7,231 nucleotides of DNA from Chitinophagaceae bacterium (lineage in GTDB: Bacteria > Bacteroidota > Bacteroidia > Chitinophagales > Chitinophagaceae). The notes under the pieces were generated by a model, which searched no databases, was not told the DNA's origin, and saw only the letters and a list, made by a program, of their open reading frames with translations. Below are positions 6,171 to 7,231 of the stretch, piece by piece (position 1 is the stretch's first letter; each line of letters begins with the position of its first letter). The translations under genes were made by a program, and so were the position numbers. The DNA lies in NCBI GenBank assembly GCA_019454915.1, contig JACFNM010000012.1, positions 2,868 through 10,098 on the forward strand, in the 5' to 3' direction.

Positions 6171-7231
6171 ATGAAAATTGCCATAGCCAAAGGAGACGGA
6201 ATAGGTCCGGAAATCATGGATGCAACTCTGAGCATATTCAAAGCCAATAACGTACCCCTGGAATATGAATTCGTAGAAATGGGAAAATGGGTTTTTGATA
6301 AGGGCTTTTCAAATGGGATGACGCCCGAGGCTAAACTGACGATTGAAGATTTAGGGCTCCTGCTTAAGGGCCCTATGGAAACGCCTAAAGGAAAAGGCGT
6401 TAAGAGTATTAATGTAACCGCTAGAAAAACCTGGAATACCTTCGCCAATAAAAGAGTGTTTCAAACGCTGCACGGCGTGGATACCGTTTTTTCCAGAGCC
6501 GGCATCCCGATAGACATCACGGTAGTAAGGGAAAATATTGAAGATACCTACGGCGGCATCGAGCACATGCTTACGCATGATGTGGCCTTAAGCAGGCGTT
6601 TTATTACGCGGCCGGGTAGTGAACAGGTCATCCGGTATGCTTTTGAAATGGCGAAGTTGAAAGGCGCCAGGCGTGTGTCCTGCGGGCACAAAGCCAATAT
6701 TATGAAAATAACGGACGGACTATTTTTAGAATGTTTCTACGAAGTGGCCAAAGATTATCCCGAATTGAAATCCGATGATATCATCGTAGATGATCTGTGT
6801 ATGAAGCTGGTGACCCGGCCCGATACGTTCGACGTAGTTATACTCACCAACCTGCAGGGAGATATTGTATCCGATTTATGTGCCGGACTGGTTGGTGGTT
6901 TGGGATTCGCACCTTCTGCCAACATTGGCGACCACATCTCGATATTTGAAGCGGTTCACGGTACGGCTCCGGATATTGCCGGTAAAAATATCGCCAATCC
7001 CACCGCCCTGATTTTGAGCGGCATCTCGATGCTCATGCACGTGGGACTGACTGAGAATGCCGGCGTCATTGAAAACGCCTTATTATACACTCTGGAGAGC
7101 GGGGTCCACACGGGCGACTTTGGAAACAAGTCAACGCCGGCCGTAAATACCACCGAATTTGCCGAGGCAATTATCGGCAACCTGGGCAAGAAGCCCGAAT
7201 TTAATGCCCGGCCTATCGTTCCCAACAAACC
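6171..7231 (+). CDS. icd: Isocitrate dehydrogenase, 3' end beyond the window
   Basis: From ATG at 6171 the frame is open for 353 codons to the window edge; a TAA at 6165-6167 excludes an earlier start. The protein is an isocitrate/isopropylmalate dehydrogenase superfamily member that oxidatively decarboxylates isocitrate to 2-oxoglutarate in the TCA cycle. Visible are AKGDGIGPEIMD (6-17), the substrate-binding SINVTARK (79-86), ENIEDTYGGIEH (121-132) with Tyr127, Lys174 in KANIMK, the metal-binding NLQGDIVSDLCAGL (227-240) with Asp231 and Asp235, and the cofactor loop HGTAPDIAGKNIANP (263-277). The TPKGKGVKSINVTARK segment and the sequence continuing past residue 340 favour the isocitrate dehydrogenase of about 480 residues over isopropylmalate dehydrogenase, so roughly a quarter is missing. 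Asp268-Ile269 in the cofactor loop resembles NAD-using enzymes rather than the Lys-Tyr of NADP-using E. coli Icd. Isopropylmalate or tartrate-type activity is much less likely. Confidence 0.92.
   Translation, partial: MKIAIAKGDGIGPEIMDATLSIFKANNVPLEYEFVEMGKWVFDKGFSNGMTPEAKLTIEDLGLLLKGPMETPKGKGVKSINVTARKTWNTFANKRVFQTLHGVDTVFSRAGIPIDITVVRENIEDTYGGIEHMLTHDVALSRRFITRPGSEQVIRYAFEMAKLKGARRVSCGHKANIMKITDGLFLECFYEVAKDYPELKSDDIIVDDLCMKLVTRPDTFDVVILTNLQGDIVSDLCAGLVGGLGFAPSANIGDHISIFEAVHGTAPDIAGKNIANPTALILSGISMLMHVGLTENAGVIENALLYTLESGVHTGDFGNKSTPAVNTTEFAEAIIGNLGKKPEFNARPIVPNK

Noticed and set aside
6077..6448. 123-residue minus-strand ORF overlapping the isocitrate dehydrogenase start
   Set aside because: It covers the icd promoter and the conserved N-terminal codons in antisense and has no recognisable domain.

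Overview
The window looks like core chromosome of a member of the Bacteroidota, most plausibly a Chitinophagaceae-like or related lineage. Four exact copies of the Bacteroidota -7 promoter element (TAnnTTTG) sit upstream of genes. Start codons lack Shine-Dalgarno sequences and often have A-rich leaders. The DNA polymerase I, NAD-dependent DNA ligase and isocitrate dehydrogenase proteins read like Bacteroidota family members. The family-level placement is inference from protein style, not from a search. I see no insertion sequence, phage gene, CRISPR array, rRNA or tRNA.

Layout from left to right. (1) The first 84 bases, minus strand, are the N-terminal 28 codons of DNA polymerase I (polA), cut by the window edge. 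(2) Diverging from it, a textbook promoter (TTTG-N20-TACCTTTG, 187-218) precedes a 20-codon basic, lysine-rich ORF (227-289). A strong intrinsic terminator follows (319-348), then aspartate-semialdehyde dehydrogenase (asd, 384-1391). (3) Convergent with asd is a two-gene minus-strand unit, ligA followed 10 bases later by a DUF2461 family gene. A long hairpin (1407-1444) separates the unit from asd. (4) Next, also on the minus strand, are a membrane fatty-acid desaturase of the front-end type (4381-5451), with its own promoter and a long leader, and apaG (5623-6009). (5) Diverging from apaG is an isocitrate dehydrogenase gene (from 6171), which runs off the right edge after 353 codons.

Functionally this is housekeeping: DNA replication and repair (polA, ligA), the aspartate family of amino acids (asd), the TCA cycle (isocitrate dehydrogenase) and membrane lipid modification (desaturase). 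ApaG and the DUF2461 protein are less well understood. The genes do not form one pathway; the window is five short transcription units.

The most interesting part is the asd leader. The lysine-rich 20-codon ORF, a small hairpin over its 3' end, a possible antiterminator pairing (279-287 with 320-328) and the terminator (319-328 with 335-344) have the geometry of a ribosome-mediated transcription attenuator. They lie directly upstream of a gene in the lysine, threonine and methionine pathway, and I see no convincing separate asd promoter. The competing explanation is an independent gene for a 20-residue basic microprotein with its own promoter and terminator. Comparison with homologous leaders would decide between the two.
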